From positions 248,001 to 312,000 of the forward strand of contig NZ_JBHSSW010000004.1 of the NCBI RefSeq assembly GCF_042659465.1: a stretch of DNA of 64,000 bases, in the 5' to 3' direction. This DNA comes from Ponticaulis profundi. Its GTDB lineage: Bacteria; Pseudomonadota; Alphaproteobacteria; Caulobacterales; Hyphomonadaceae. Under the pieces are notes generated by a model, which saw nothing but the letters and a program-made list of their open reading frames with translations, was not told the origin of the DNA and did not search any database. This document shows, in pieces, positions 18,088 through 25,553 of this stretch (its first letter is position 1; every line of letters starts with the position of its first letter). The translations under genes and the position numbers were made by a program.

Positions 18088-19485
18088 ATGCGGAAAGCAA
18101 CTTGGATGACATCGGTCCTCGGAGCTGCAGTTTTTGCAGCCATGACGGCCGGAACAGCGCACGCTCAAGCGTGTGAGGCAACTGAATTCAGTTCCAAAAC
18201 CGGTCAGGTCTATCTGAACGCGGAGACCCAGCTTCTTCAGGAACAAAACCCAGCGGGCGCACTTTCAGAGCTGAACAAGCTTCGCTCTATGGAGCTTAAC
18301 TGCTATGAACGTGGCGCGGTGCTTCGTCTGTCTGCTGCGATCAAGATTGAGCAGGGCGATTCTGCCGGTGCGATCAAAGACCTCGAAGCCGCCATTCAAG
18401 CGGGTGCGATCACCGGCGACGATGTCGCTCAGACCTATTACAATATTGGCCAGCTCTATCTGCGCGACGACAATGTCGTAAAAGCCAAGGAATACATGGA
18501 AAGATGGATCAATGCGGGCGCAACGCCAACGCGTGATCAGAACTGGCAGATGGCGATCATTCACCAGAAGCTGGAAGACTATAAGGGCGCGCTGCCTTAC
18601 GCTGAGAAAGTCCTTGCATCCGACGGCCAGAATGCTGACCGTCAGGTTATCGACTTCCTGATTTTCCTTTATGATCGCACGGGCAATAAAGCGAAAAAGG
18701 CTCAACTCCTGGAGCGTCTGCTGCAGCGAGATCCGAATGACCGTAAGGTCTGGGACGCGATCTCTGGTGACTATTTTGCTGCGAACGAAGAACGCAAAGC
18801 GTTTGAAGTTCAAAAAGCAATGTACCTCGCTGGCCTTCTGAAAACAGAAGACGAGCTGATGCGGATTGTGAACTTCTACAACCGCTTCAACGCGCCATAT
18901 GAAGCCGCGAAAATCCTTGAGAAAGAGATCAATGCGGGTCGTATTTCTCCGACGATGGAGCGTCTCGAGCTGCTGGCAAACCTGTATCAGGTGGCACGTG
19001 AGTACGACAAGGCGATCCCAGTGATCCAGCGTGCCGCTCAACAGGCTAAAAACGGCAAAATGGACGAACGTCTTGGTCGTTCGTACTTTGAGCTTGGCGA
19101 GTATGAGAAAGCGATTTCTGCGCTTCAGACAGCTCTGAACAAAGGTGGTCTGAAAGAGCCGGGTTATGCGAACGTTCTGATCGGTCAGTCCAACTATGAG
19201 CTTGGCAATCGTGAAGCTGCTCGTGAGGCCTTCCAGGCTGGTACACGCTTCGCTGATGGCCGTCGTGCTGCTCAGGGTTGGTTGGGCTTCATGAGCGCTG
19301 AAGTTGAAACACAGCGTCAGTTCGCAATCTTTGAAGCATCTGTTCGTGTCGAAGGTCTGAAAAACGAGAAGAAAGGCTGTGAGCGCCTGAAAGTCCTCGG
19401 TGAGAACCTTCCGGAAAGCTGCCTCACACTCGATGAGCGTCTGGAAGCCGCTGAAGCGCAGCTGGCAGAACTGCGTCAGAACTAA
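18088..19485 (+). CDS. TPR-repeat periplasmic protein, last gene of the TtpC/TonB operon
   Basis: 465 residues. I take the ATG at 18088 (GGAG eight bases before) over an in-frame GTG nine bases earlier. Signal peptide ends at AHAQ. The rest is a chain of tetratricopeptide-like helix pairs, clearest at YYNIGQLYLRDDNVVKAKEYM, AAQQAKNGKMDERLGRSYFEL and NVLIGQSNYELGNREAAREAF. TPR proteins are known to follow tonB in TtpC-type clusters, where they support TonB2 function in Vibrio-like systems. Codon bias is again toward CGT, GCT and GTT. A bidirectional terminator ends the operon. Confidence 0.88.
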   Translation: MRKATWMTSVLGAAVFAAMTAGTAHAQACEATEFSSKTGQVYLNAETQLLQEQNPAGALSELNKLRSMELNCYERGAVLRLSAAIKIEQGDSAGAIKDLEAAIQAGAITGDDVAQTYYNIGQLYLRDDNVVKAKEYMERWINAGATPTRDQNWQMAIIHQKLEDYKGALPYAEKVLASDGQNADRQVIDFLIFLYDRTGNKAKKAQLLERLLQRDPNDRKVWDAISGDYFAANEERKAFEVQKAMYLAGLLKTEDELMRIVNFYNRFNAPYEAAKILEKEINAGRISPTMERLELLANLYQVAREYDKAIPVIQRAAQQAKNGKMDERLGRSYFELGEYEKAISALQTALNKGGLKEPGYANVLIGQSNYELGNREAAREAFQAGTRFADGRRAAQGWLGFMSAEVETQRQFAIFEASVRVEGLKNEKKGCERLKVLGENLPESCLTLDERLEAAEAQLAELRQN

Positions 19486-19514
19486 GCGTTCTCTCGTTTC
19501 TGGAAAGATAAAGA

Positions 19515-19542
19515 AAAACCCGGCCATCTGGCCGGGTTTTTT
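19515..19542. terminator. Bidirectional terminator between the TonB operon and oligopeptidase B
   Basis: 11-bp stem AAAACCCGGCC (19515-19525) / GGCCGGGTTTT (19530-19540) with loop ATCT, T run on the plus strand and on the minus strand. It serves both convergent genes. Confidence 0.92.
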
Positions 19543-19569
19543 GTTTGTGTCGAATAAGCGAAGCAACAG

Positions 19570-21816
19570 CTATTCAGCGTCTGCTGGCTCGGTTTTGCGC
19601 TGCAGGTCAAGCGTGTCAGTTAGGCCAACGGCTGCGAGTGCAAAGGCATACTCCGTCGCCACTTCCTTCAGGCCTTCAAAACGCCCGGATGCGCCGCCAT
19701 GTCCGGCATCCATATTGATGCGGAGGAAGTATGGACCGGCTTCTGGTGCTTCATGGCGCAGATTTGCCACCCATTTTGCCGGCTCCCAGTAGGTGACGCG
19801 TGGGTCCGTGAGACCGCCCGTGATCAACATGGCCGGGTAGGGGCGGTTTTCAACCTGATCGATTGGAGAATACGCCAGGATGGTATCGTAATCCTCTTCG
19901 CTGGTGATCGGGTTGCCCCATTCTGGCCATTCCGGAGGCGTCAGCGGCAATTCTTCGTCCGACATGGTCGTCAGCACATCGACAAATGGAACAGCCGCGA
20001 TAATGCCGCCAAACAGCTCAGGATCGAGGTTCGCAGCGGCCCCCATCAGGAGACCGCCTGCCGAACCACCATGACCAACGACGCGTCCCTCTGATCCATA
20101 ACCGTTCTCGACGAGATAGCGGCCTGCAGAGACATAGTCAGTGAAGGTGTTTTCCTTATCCTTCAGCTTGCCATCCAGATACCATTGATAGCCTTTCGCC
20201 ATAGAGCCGCGAATGTGCGCAATGGCATAGACAAAGCCTCGGTCAACAAGTGACAGGCGAGAGGTGCGGAAGTCTGCCGGAATGGTAATGCCGTAAGATC
20301 CATAACCATAGAGCAGGAGCGGCGCTGTGCCGTCGACAGGCGTATCTTTGCGGCGTAGCAAGGTGACAGGAATCTCTTCTCCGTCAGCCGCAGGTGCCAT
20401 GACGCGTTCGACCACATAGTCTTCCGGATTGTGTCCGCTTGGTACTTCGCGGGTTTTCCGGAGTGTGCGTTCTCGTGTCGCCATATCATAGTCAAACACC
20501 TGGTCCGGCGTTGATGGCGATGCATAGTCAAACCGAAGGTTTGTCGTATCGTACTGATAGCCGCCGGAGATGCCGAGATCGTAGGCTGCTTCGTCGAAAG
20601 CGATCTCATGTTCTTCACCGGTTTCGCGCGCCCGAATGACGATCGTTGGCAGCCCTTCCTTGCGCTCCATGCGCACCAGATGGTCCTTGAAAGCTTCCAG
20701 GCCGAGGATAAGTGTACCTGGTTGGTGCGGGACGACCTCTTCCCAATTTTCACGTCCCGGATTGTCGATCGGTGCTTTGACAATCTTGAAGTCGACCGCT
20801 CCATCCGCATTCGTCAGAATGTAAAAAGCGCCATCGAAATCAACGACATCGTATTGTTCATCTTCCAGGCGCGGCGCGATGAGTGTGGGCTCTGGATCAA
20901 TCGCATCTGACGGGAAGAAATAGTATTCTCCGAAAGTGTGACCGGCTGTCCGGATAAAGAGATAGTCGCCAGATGGGCTTTCTTCGATGCCGACAAAGAA
21001 GCCTGGATCTTCTTCTTCGTAGATCAGCTTGTCTTCGCCAGACCCCAGGACACGTTGATAGATAGCCGAGGAACGGCCATTCTCATCACGCTTGACCCAG
21101 AAGATGGCATCGGAGTTTGCACCCCAGACAAAATCGCCTGTCGTGTCTTCGATGACATCATCCAGCATTTCGCCGGTCTCAAGGTTTTTTACCGTGATGG
21201 TGTAGAATTCAGAGCCTTTGTCATCGATCGCTGAAGCCAGCAGTGTATGGTTCGGTGACTGTGCGATCTCGCCGGTATCAAAATAGGCGAGGCCTTCGCC
21301 GAGCGCATCGCCATCAAACAGGATCTCTGGCTCTGCCGTTTCATCAAAGGCGCTTGCTGCAGCCTTTCGAGCATAGACGCCATATTCGCCGCCAGTCCGA
21401 TGGAATGTGTAATACGCATACGGGCCGTCCACAGCAGGAACGGAGCTGTCATCCTCTTTGATGCGACCGCGCATTTCCTGAAACAGAGCTTCACGCAGAG
21501 CTTCTGTCGGATCTTCGAGAATGGCTTTGGTGTAAGCATTTTCTGCTTCCAGGTAAGCGCGGATATCCGCTTGCAGCACACTCGGGTCTTTCATGACCTC
21601 TTGCCAGTTGTCATCCCGAATCCAGGAGTAGGCATCAGTCCGCGTCCGACCGACCTGTTCAATCGTGACGGGTCTGCGTTCTGCGATAGGAGGCGTTGTC
21701 ATATTTTCTGCTGTCATCTCTGTTTCATTAGGTGGGTCTGCATATGAAGGTGCGACAGCCCCGGCAATCAAGGCCATCAGGCTTACCCCCCAAATCAGGT
21801 GCTTCTGTTTCTTCAT
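19570..21816 (-). CDS. ptrB: Oligopeptidase B-like S9 prolyl oligopeptidase family protease, exported
   Basis: 748 residues. Start 21816 chosen from GGGAG six bases upstream and the signal peptide starting there (MKKQKHLIWGVSLMALIAG... SYA). A seven-bladed propeller (about residues 120-470) precedes the alpha/beta hydrolase domain with all three catalytic residues: Ser585 (GHGGSAGG), Asp670 (GLTDPRVTYWEPAKW) and His705 (DAGHGGASGRFE). The GGSAGG and WEPAKW patterns are those of oligopeptidase B, which cuts short peptides after basic residues. Most PtrB enzymes are cytosolic, whereas this one is predicted to be exported, as in several marine peptide degraders. Confidence 0.93.
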   Translation of the reverse strand: MKKQKHLIWGVSLMALIAGAVAPSYADPPNETEMTAENMTTPPIAERRPVTIEQVGRTRTDAYSWIRDDNWQEVMKDPSVLQADIRAYLEAENAYTKAILEDPTEALREALFQEMRGRIKEDDSSVPAVDGPYAYYTFHRTGGEYGVYARKAAASAFDETAEPEILFDGDALGEGLAYFDTGEIAQSPNHTLLASAIDDKGSEFYTITVKNLETGEMLDDVIEDTTGDFVWGANSDAIFWVKRDENGRSSAIYQRVLGSGEDKLIYEEEDPGFFVGIEESPSGDYLFIRTAGHTFGEYYFFPSDAIDPEPTLIAPRLEDEQYDVVDFDGAFYILTNADGAVDFKIVKAPIDNPGRENWEEVVPHQPGTLILGLEAFKDHLVRMERKEGLPTIVIRARETGEEHEIAFDEAAYDLGISGGYQYDTTNLRFDYASPSTPDQVFDYDMATRERTLRKTREVPSGHNPEDYVVERVMAPAADGEEIPVTLLRRKDTPVDGTAPLLLYGYGSYGITIPADFRTSRLSLVDRGFVYAIAHIRGSMAKGYQWYLDGKLKDKENTFTDYVSAGRYLVENGYGSEGRVVGHGGSAGGLLMGAAANLDPELFGGIIAAVPFVDVLTTMSDEELPLTPPEWPEWGNPITSEEDYDTILAYSPIDQVENRPYPAMLITGGLTDPRVTYWEPAKWVANLRHEAPEAGPYFLRINMDAGHGGASGRFEGLKEVATEYAFALAAVGLTDTLDLQRKTEPADAE

Positions 21817-21940
21817 ATTTGTCTCCCGATACCTCATTCTGACGGAAGAGTATGCGGCATGGGCACGGTTTGGGAAGCACTGAGTTTAATGCCCGCTGAT
21901 TCCGGATGAGTGCAGTGATTAGACGAGCCTCAGCTACGTC

Positions 21941-21975
21941 TTTTGTGACACATCTAAATGCGCGTAGTCACAAAA
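21941..21975. promoter_or_regulatory. Perfect 9-bp inverted repeat upstream of the lone TonB-domain gene
   Basis: TTTTGTGAC (21941-21949), 17-base spacer, GTCACAAAA (21967-21975). It lies in the divergent gap between oligopeptidase B and the TonB-domain gene, 102 bases before the latter. Arms of a dimeric regulator site are the likeliest reading; the regulator is unknown. Confidence 0.5.
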
Positions 21976-22077
21976 CTGTCGTAAAAAAGTATAAATAGAT
22001 CAGAACACTGTGAAATTTATTGCCTCTGAAAACGTCCGGATATGGACAATAATACGCAAATGTGTCATATAACTGTC

Positions 22078-22443
22078 ATGAAAAAAATATTGGGAGTGCT
22101 CGGCACATTTGCCCTTGTTGCTAGCGTTACGCCGGTCGCAATGGCAGGAAACAGTGATCGGGATGGCGCAAAAGACATCGCAATTGATGTGAAGGGAACA
22201 ACCCTTCCGGCTTCTCTCGGCTCACTTGAATATCCATACACTGCGGCAGATCGCGGCCTTTCGGGCGAATGCGAAATCCAGCTGCAGGTGGCAGAAACCG
22301 GAACAGCAAGCGACCATAAGGTTGTTTCTTGTAGCAATGCTGCGTTCCTGCGTGCCGCGAAGTCTTTCGCGGAAACGCTGAAATTTGATCCGCAGGATGG
22401 CGGTGAAACGCACGAATTGCTGGTTTCCTGGTCGACCTACTGA
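22078..22443 (+). CDS. Small secreted protein made of a TonB C-terminal domain only
   Basis: 121 residues. Start 22078 is chosen because the signal peptide begins there (MKKILGVLGTFALVASVTPVAMA); no good ribosome site is visible, and an in-frame ATG at 22042 remains possible. After the signal peptide there is only a TonB_C-like domain: LEYPYTAADRGLSGECEIQLQ ... VVSCSNAAF ... FDP ... LLVSW. It lines up with the C-terminal domains of the two TonB proteins at 16.7 and 17.4 kb, including both cysteines (Cys65, Cys85). There is no membrane anchor and no linker, so it cannot transmit force by itself. It could compete for receptor TonB boxes or act as a free accessory domain. Followed by a terminator. 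Confidence 0.75.
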   Translation: MKKILGVLGTFALVASVTPVAMAGNSDRDGAKDIAIDVKGTTLPASLGSLEYPYTAADRGLSGECEIQLQVAETGTASDHKVVSCSNAAFLRAAKSFAETLKFDPQDGGETHELLVSWSTY

Positions 22444-22508
22444 TCAGGCAAAAATTAGCCGGATGGCGACGTTAGCCCCCTCAAAGCTTGCGAGCGTCCG
22501 GTGAGACT

Positions 22509-22535
22509 AGCCCGGCCTATGAGCCGGGCTTTTTT
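22509..22535 (+). terminator. Terminator of the TonB-domain gene
   Basis: 8-bp stem AGCCCGGC (22509-22516) / GCCGGGCT (22523-22530), then six T. Oriented for the plus strand; it ends against the stop of msrB on the other strand. Confidence 0.88.
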
Positions 22536-22946
22536 CTATTCTTCTGGTTCGAATTTCAGGACCACGCCGTTAATGCACCAACGCATGCCCGTTGGTTCTG
22601 GTCCGTCATTGAACACATGTCCCATATGCAGGCCGCATACGGCACAATGGCACTCCGTTCTTGGAAGGATCATCTTGAAGTCACGTTTTGTGGCGACGAC
22701 ATCTTCCGAAACCGGTTGCCAGAAGCTTGGCCAGCCTGTGCCAGATTCAAATTTGTGTTCTGAGGACCAAAGCGGTGTATCGCATCCGACGCAGTGGAAC
22801 AGCCCGTCACGATGTTCGTCGTTGAGATTGCCGGGGGTAAACGCGCGCTCCGTGCCTTCTTTGACACCGACGCGGTATTGTTCGGGCGTCAGGCGCTCTT
22901 TCCACTCAGCGTCACTTCTCTGAATTTTTGAATGTGTTTGGGACAT
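22536..22946 (-). CDS. msrB: Peptide-methionine (R)-S-oxide reductase MsrB
   Basis: 136 residues from the ATG at 22946 (GGTGAG just ahead); an ATG at 22958 would add four residues. Reduces methionine-R-sulfoxide in proteins. The zinc site is complete, with two Cys-x2-Cys pairs (HCVGCDTPL and CAVCGLHMGH). The fold signature SGTGWPSFW is present, and the catalytic cysteine lies in MRWCING, a variant of the usual RYCINS. No signal peptide, so cytosolic. Transcribed alone, facing away from the methyltransferase gene. Confidence 0.95.
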   Translation of the reverse strand: MSQTHSKIQRSDAEWKERLTPEQYRVGVKEGTERAFTPGNLNDEHRDGLFHCVGCDTPLWSSEHKFESGTGWPSFWQPVSEDVVATKRDFKMILPRTECHCAVCGLHMGHVFNDGPEPTGMRWCINGVVLKFEPEE

Positions 22947-23036
22947 CTGGCTCACCATGATAATTTTTACACAAATTTAGTCGGAATAGGTAATCAATCA
23001 GTCATAGCCCGGTAATTTTTCTGCGAGGATACAGGA

Positions 23037-24347
23037 ATGACTCTGGATAAGACACATGTAGGATCATTTCCTCGGCGGAAAACCTGTCGCTTTACAGGGG
23101 CGCCGCTGGAGAGCCTGATGGATCTCGGGTCGCAGGCCCTGACAGGCGTCTTTCCAAAGTCTGCAGAAGACCCGGTATCGGTGACGCCACTGGAGCTTGC
23201 TTGGTGCCCATCTTCTGGACTGGTCCAGCTCGCACACGACTATCCTGGTGAACTCATGTACGGTGAAACCTACGGGTATCGGTCAGGTCTGAATGCCTCA
23301 ATGGTGCGTCATCTGGATGCAAAAATACAGAAGCTGGAAACAGCCGTTCGCCCTCTCGAGGCAGGAGATGTGGTTCTCGATATCGGTGCGAACGACGCGA
23401 CCTCATTGAAGGCGTACCGCACGGCAGGTATCAAGCGGATCGGCATTGATCCAAGCGCAGCGAAGTTCAAACGCTTCTATCCTGATGATATCGCTCTGGA
23501 AGTCGACTTCTTCTCGAAACGCGCTTTTGAATACCATTCTTCGAAAAAAGCCCGCATCGTCACGTCTATTGCAATGTTCTATGACCTGCCGGATCCGGTG
23601 AGTTTTGTGCGCGATGTTGCAGCCGTGCTGGCTGACGATGGGATCTGGCATTTCGAGCAGAGCTATCTGCCGCTCATGATGAGCCAGCTTGCTTATGACA
23701 CGGTCTGTCAGGAGCACCTCGAATATTATTCATTGTCCGTGGTGAAAGACATTCTCGCCGCAGCTGACATGAAAATCATCGATGTTGAGATGAACCTTGT
23801 GAATGGCGGCTCTTTTGCGGTGACGGCGACACATGCCCGGAACACCTGTCTCACTGAGAATCGTGCAGCCGTTGAAAAGGTTCTTCAGGAAGAAGAAGAC
23901 GCGGGTCTTCTGACGTCAGCACCATATCAGGCCTTTGCAGAACGATCTGCTGCGCATGCCCGGAAGCTGAAGGAAATTCTGACCCATCTGAAGGCATCCG
24001 GAAAGCGGATCATGGGGCTGGGGGCGTCCACCAAAGGCAATGTCATCCTGCAATATGCAGGAATTGGTGCAGATCTGCTCGATGCGGTTTCGGATGTGAA
24101 CCCGGATAAATGGGGCTGCGTGACACCAGGCACGCACATTCCGATTGTGCCGGAAGCCGTGGCACGTGCGGCCAAGCCGGATTATTTTCTCGTTCTGCCA
24201 TGGCATTTCCGCGATGGCATTGTGGAGCGGGAAGCCGAGTTCCTTGCGCGAGGTGGCAAGCTCTTATTCCCGCTGCCGAACATTGAATTTGTTGCCGCAG
24301 GTGATGCGGCAACCGATGTCCCACTGATTAGAAAAGTGTCTTTATAG
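23037..24347 (+). CDS. SAM-dependent methyltransferase of the NDP-sugar C-methyltransferase type (Methyltransf_13/14)
   Basis: 436 residues with the three-part layout of TylCIII/NovU-like C-methyltransferases. The N-terminal zinc-ribbon region is recognisable (CRFTGAPLESLMDLGSQAL ... WCPSSGLVQLAHDY), but the second cysteine of each knuckle is gone (CRFT and CPSS), so zinc binding is doubtful. The SAM domain follows with VVLDIGANDATSL (about residue 115), then the family-specific FEQSYLPLMMSQLAYDTVCQ and EHLEYYSLSV. The C-terminal Rossmann domain has GLGASTKGNVILQY and ends with LLFPLPN. It would methylate a sugar or small acid, but no sugar-nucleotide genes are nearby, so the substrate is open. 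It overlaps the next gene's end by 20 bases, tail to tail. Confidence 0.85.
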   Translation: MTLDKTHVGSFPRRKTCRFTGAPLESLMDLGSQALTGVFPKSAEDPVSVTPLELAWCPSSGLVQLAHDYPGELMYGETYGYRSGLNASMVRHLDAKIQKLETAVRPLEAGDVVLDIGANDATSLKAYRTAGIKRIGIDPSAAKFKRFYPDDIALEVDFFSKRAFEYHSSKKARIVTSIAMFYDLPDPVSFVRDVAAVLADDGIWHFEQSYLPLMMSQLAYDTVCQEHLEYYSLSVVKDILAAADMKIIDVEMNLVNGGSFAVTATHARNTCLTENRAAVEKVLQEEEDAGLLTSAPYQAFAERSAAHARKLKEILTHLKASGKRIMGLGASTKGNVILQYAGIGADLLDAVSDVNPDKWGCVTPGTHIPIVPEAVARAAKPDYFLVLPWHFRDGIVEREAEFLARGGKLLFPLPNIEFVAAGDAATDVPLIRKVSL

Positions 24348-25440
24348 CCGCGCCATCATAGTCTTTCAGCTCGCTCTCGCGGCCTTCTTTGACCTTCGTC
24401 GCCCAGTGCGGGTCCTGCAGGAGTGCACGGCCGACAGCCACGAGGTCGAACTCACCTTTGTCGAGGCGATTGACGACATCAATCAATGGGCGCGTCTTCG
24501 AGCTTTCGCCGGCAAAGGAGCCAAGGAAGTCAGACGCCAGTCCGACCGAGCCAACCGTAATCGCCGGGAGGCCGGTAATTTTCTTGCCCCAGCCTGCGAA
24601 ATTCAGACCGTCTTCGCCATCGATTTCCGGGAATTCCGGTTCCCAGAAGCGACGCTGAGAGTAGTGAATGCAGCTGACGCCAGCGTCTGCGAAAACGGTC
24701 AGGAAGTCTTCCAGCTCTTTCGGTGTTTCTGCCAGACGTGCCGCATAGTCCTGCTGTTTCCATTGCGAAATGCGCAGGATGATCGGGTAGTCCGGCCCAA
24801 CCAGCTTGCGAGCCTCGGCAATGATTTCACCAGCGAACTGTGCGCGAGCCTTCAGAGAGCCGCCAAACCGGTCAGAACGCGTATTCATCACATGCCAGAA
24901 GAACTCATCGACCAGATAGCCGTGAGCGCCGTGGATTTCAGCGCAGTCAAAGCCAAGCTCTTTCGCTGTAACGATGCCATCGACGAACGCTTTGATGATC
25001 GCTTCGATCTCTTCGGTTGTTGGCTCCTCATACACAGGTTTCGCCTTGTGCGTCAGGCCGGACGGGCTGTCTGATTTGACGTCTGGAAATGGGCCGCTGC
25101 CTTCCTTGCGCATCATGCCGACATGCCAGATTTGCGGCGCGATTTTGCCGCCTTCCTTGTGCACCTCGTCAACCACATGCGCCCAGCCTTTCAGGGATGC
25201 ATCGCCGTAGAAGTTCGGGACACGCGTGTCGAAAGAGGAGGCTTTACGATTGATTGTCGTGCCTTCGGTGATGAGCAGACCGACATCGGCCGCCGCGCGG
25301 CGCGCATAGTAATCGGCAACGTCCTGGCCCGGAACACCATCCGGAGAGAAGGAGCGCGTCATGGGTGCCATGACGATGCGATTGTCGAGCTTCAGCCCGG
25401 AAAATGTAAAGGGTTCAAAGAGCGGGGCAAAAGCAGACAT
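24328..25440 (-). CDS. NADH:flavin oxidoreductase of the old yellow enzyme family
   Basis: 370 residues from ATG 25440, which has GGAGG four bases ahead; the longer frame begins inside the promoter and operator and is rejected. FMN-dependent ene-reductase. Family marks: NRIVMAPMTRSFSPDGVPG near the N terminus, IWHVGMM, then the active-site stretch CAEIHGAHGYLVDEFFW with HVMNTRSDRFGGS, and VAVGRALLQDPHW at the end. Physiological substrate unknown (enones, nitro compounds, quinone-like molecules in relatives). A palindromic operator overlaps its promoter, so expression is probably induced by its own type of substrate. Confidence 0.93.
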   Translation of the reverse strand: MSAFAPLFEPFTFSGLKLDNRIVMAPMTRSFSPDGVPGQDVADYYARRAAADVGLLITEGTTINRKASSFDTRVPNFYGDASLKGWAHVVDEVHKEGGKIAPQIWHVGMMRKEGSGPFPDVKSDSPSGLTHKAKPVYEEPTTEEIEAIIKAFVDGIVTAKELGFDCAEIHGAHGYLVDEFFWHVMNTRSDRFGGSLKARAQFAGEIIAEARKLVGPDYPIILRISQWKQQDYAARLAETPKELEDFLTVFADAGVSCIHYSQRRFWEPEFPEIDGEDGLNFAGWGKKITGLPAITVGSVGLASDFLGSFAGESSKTRPLIDVVNRLDKGEFDLVAVGRALLQDPHWATKVKEGRESELKDYDGAAIKTLF

Positions 25441-25477
25441 GTGACCTCCAGCAGACGATTTACTCTGTTTTCGCTGC

Positions 25478-25506
25478 AGTAAGTGTAGTCCACTTACATT
25501 TGTCAA
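25478..25506 (-). promoter_or_regulatory. Promoter with overlapping palindromic operator for the old yellow enzyme gene
   Basis: On the minus strand a TTGACA -35 box (25506-25501) is followed after 17 bases by CTTACT (25483-25478), a weak -10. Between and over them lies the perfect palindrome GTAAGTG-tagtc-CACTTAC (25479-25497), with an A/T step beyond each arm. Placement between -35 and -10 is typical of repressor sites (TetR, MarR or HxlR type). No regulator gene is next to it. Confidence 0.65.
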
Positions 25507-25553
25507 TTCGCGTCAGCGAATTTGGTCGGCATTCACGCGTCTTGTGATCGTGC

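Noticed and set aside
17452..18246. Minus-strand frame of 264 codons opposite the second tonB
   Set aside because: Shadow frame; tonB has clear domain and ribosome site on the plus strand.
18265..19566. Long minus-strand open frame of 433 codons opposite the TPR gene
   Set aside because: It mirrors a gene with biased codons, which leaves the antisense frame free of stops. It has no ribosome site, no domain, and odd composition.
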